Shown here: positions 6,642 through 7,224 of the stretch, piece by piece
Layout: each line of letters starts with the position of its first letter
Numbering within the stretch: position 1 is the stretch's first letter
From: an uncultured Collinsella sp.
GTDB lineage: Bacteria; Actinomycetota; Coriobacteriia; Coriobacteriales; Coriobacteriaceae
Assembly (NCBI GenBank): GCA_900549655.1
Contig: UROZ01000099.1
Location: 1-7,224 of the forward strand
DNA length: 7,224 nucleotides
Direction of reading: 5' to 3'
Translations under genes and position numbers: made by a program
Notes under the pieces: generated by a model
Told to the model about the DNA's origin: nothing
The model's database searches: none
The model's input: the letters and a program-made list of their open reading frames with translations, nothing else

Positions 6642-7033
6642 GCGTTCCTCTGGTCCTCGATATACTGCCTGACGGCCTCGGGCGTCGCCCCGCCGACGGT
6701 CGAGACGAAGTAGCTGTTCGTCCAGAGCGTCGGCAGCTTGCGCTTCAGCTGCGGGAACTCGGCGCGCAGGTCGTGGCTGGTCCTGCCCTTGATGCGCTTC
6801 ACGGCCCGGTGGATGCCGAACTGGGGGTCGACTGAGACGAGCATGTGCACGCGGTCGGGCATGACCTTGATTTCCCTTATCTCGAAATCGAGTTCCTCCG
6901 CGACCTCGTGCGCGATCTCCTCGAAGCGGGAGCCGATGCCGTCCACGAGCACCTTCCTGCGGTATTTCGGGCAGAAGACCACATGGTAGTCGCAGTCCCA
7001 GACTATGTTGTCGTTGCTCCTGTATCTATCCAT
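6638..7033 (-). CDS. tnpA: IS200/IS605-family Y1 transposase TnpA
   Basis: Single-strand DNA transposase of the HUH/Y1 superfamily that excises and inserts the element through hairpin recognition at its ends. The 131-residue protein has normal length for the family. It opens with YRSNDNIVWDCDYHVVFCPKYRR (4-26 by position), has VDPQFGIHRAVKRIKGRTS (68-86), then LWTNSYFVSTVGG (103-115), and QYIEDQ (123-128) carrying the probable nucleophile Y124. The metal-binding HUH motif, normally D-H-V-H, reads D60-R61-V62-H63: the first His is Arg (codon CGC; CAC would need one base change). This may weaken or abolish activity, or be a lineage variant. I chose ATG 7033 because the family alignment starts there; the frame is open further to 7183 but that part looks non-coding. 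No ribosome site precedes it and the predicted promoter would start the mRNA at or next to the ATG, suggesting leaderless translation. Its stop overlaps the tnpB start. Confidence 0.92.
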   Translation of the reverse strand: MDRYRSNDNIVWDCDYHVVFCPKYRRKVLVDGIGSRFEEIAHEVAEELDFEIREIKVMPDRVHMLVSVDPQFGIHRAVKRIKGRTSHDLRAEFPQLKRKLPTLWTNSYFVSTVGGATPEAVRQYIEDQRNA

Positions 7034-7039
7034 GAAAAC

Positions 7040-7068
7040 AGTATACCACTTGCAGCCGTATATGTATA
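7040..7068 (-). promoter_or_regulatory. Predicted tnpA promoter, leaderless
   Basis: Minus-strand TATACA (7068-7063, 4 of 6 to the -35 consensus), a 17-base spacer, and TATACT (7045-7040, 5 of 6 to the -10 consensus, preceded by TGG). The expected start is at about 7033-7034, the first base of the tnpA ATG. The -35 box lies inside the left-end hairpin, so TnpA bound there could repress its own gene. Prediction from sequence only. Confidence 0.5.
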
Positions 7069-7083
7069 TCGGCTGACGCCGAT
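7053..7083. repeat. Left-end hairpins, two mutually exclusive forms
   Basis: Plus-strand CAGCCG (7053-7058) pairs with CGGCTG (7070-7075), and inside it ATAT pairs with ATAT around a 2-base loop, leaving one unpaired T (7059); this is an imperfect hairpin with a bulge, as at the right end. An alternative perfect hairpin uses ATCGGC (7068-7073) with GCCGAT (7078-7083) around TGAC. The arm at 7070-7073 is shared, so only one can form at a time. Either could be the TnpA-recognised left-end structure. Confidence 0.55.
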
Positions 7084-7133
7084 GCGCCTTATATCCCCAT
7101 ATCTGAAGAAAGGGGTTTTGCGGCGCTTTTGAT

Positions 7134-7171
7134 AAAAGAGCCGCCCGCGAGTGGTTGCTTTGCGGGCCGCT
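7134..7171 (-). terminator. Terminator-like hairpin, minus strand
   Basis: On the minus strand AGC-G-GCCCGC (7171-7162) pairs with GCGGGC-G-GCT (7148-7139), giving 6 bp, one G-G mismatch and 3 more bp around a 13-base loop, followed by CTTTTAT (TTTT at 7137-7134). This fits a rho-independent terminator for a minus-strand gene lying to the right of the window. It would also isolate the transposon from that gene's transcription. Confidence 0.5.
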
Positions 7172-7199
7172 GGGTATAAGCACGGTCGTACTGAGTTTT

Positions 7200-7216
7200 A
7201 CGCGGCTGAGCCGCGT
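7200..7216. repeat. Perfect 8-bp-arm palindrome near right edge
   Basis: ACGCGGCT (7200-7207) and AGCCGCGT (7209-7216) are exact reverse complements around one G. The minus-strand continuation is AAAACTC and the plus-strand one CGCATTAT, so neither gives a U-tract. Its role is unknown; the sequence is cut off 8 bases later. Confidence 0.6.
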
Positions 7217-7224
7217 CGCATTAT

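Larger units (their letters stand above)
5398..7110 (-). mobile_element. IS200/IS605-family transposon (tnpA + tnpB)
   Basis: A two-gene element with both genes in the same direction, overlapping by four bases, typical of the IS605 group. The right end is defined by a hairpin with a bulged T (5407-5427) and by a conserved run after it reading AGTGTCAAAT on the minus strand. The left end lies upstream of tnpA, with hairpin-forming sequence at 7053-7083. Elements of this family move as single strands, have no terminal inverted repeats and make no target duplication, so the exact ends cannot be read from one copy: the right limit is good to a few bases, the left limit (between about 7084 and 7133) is a guess. 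Both genes are full length. The first His of the TnpA HUH motif is Arg (see tnpA), so mobility is uncertain, while TnpB keeps every catalytic residue. Confidence 0.85.

Noticed and set aside
5523..6713. 396-codon plus-strand frame opposite tnpB
   Set aside because: Antisense shadow; the minus strand carries all RuvC and zinc-ribbon motifs of TnpB.
1..7224. CRISPR array, tRNA or rRNA genes
   Set aside because: No regularly spaced direct repeats, no cloverleaf-like segment and no rRNA signature seen; the TnpB nuclease belongs to a transposon, not to a CRISPR locus.

Overview
The window looks chromosomal and G+C-rich (roughly 60% by eye, not computed). Gene content and codon choice fit a Coriobacteriia-type actinobacterium such as Collinsella. 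This assignment comes from recollection of similar proteins, not from a search.

Layout, left to right. (1) Bases 1-1355 (minus): nadB, L-aspartate oxidase, cut off by the left window edge. (2) Bases 1409-2434 (minus): nadA, quinolinate synthase. nadA and nadB form an operon for the first two steps of de novo NAD synthesis. A perfect 33-base palindrome lies in the short gap between them. A perfect 19-bp-arm inverted repeat overlaps the predicted nadA promoter and looks like an operator. (3) Bases 2726-4725 (plus): a LytTR response regulator and a GHKL membrane histidine kinase, overlapping by one base, together a peptide-sensing-type two-component system transcribed divergently from nadAB. (4) Bases 4790-5359 (minus): a 189-residue protein that looks like a uracil-DNA-glycosylase-fold relative with both catalytic motifs lost. 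(5) About 5398-7110 (minus): an IS200/IS605-family transposon with tnpA (Y1 transposase), tnpB (RNA-guided nuclease), a right-end hairpin with a bulged T, and a predicted omega RNA overlapping the 3' end of tnpB. (6) Bases 7110-7224: non-coding, with a minus-strand terminator-like hairpin and another short palindrome, probably the end of a gene outside the window.

How the parts work together: NadB oxidises aspartate to iminoaspartate, which NadA condenses with dihydroxyacetone phosphate to quinolinate. The operator-like repeat suggests control by NAD or niacin status. The kinase and regulator form a separate sensory unit whose target genes are not visible here. The transposon ends about 40 bases upstream of the UDG-like gene, so its right end has probably supplied or replaced that gene's promoter region. 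The omega RNA guide would be read from that same leader.

Most noteworthy points: the nadA operator/promoter overlap; the catalytically stripped UDG-like protein; the TnpA whose HUH motif reads R-V-H; and the overlapping, mutually exclusive hairpins at the transposon left end, one of which contains the predicted -35 of an apparently leaderless tnpA.
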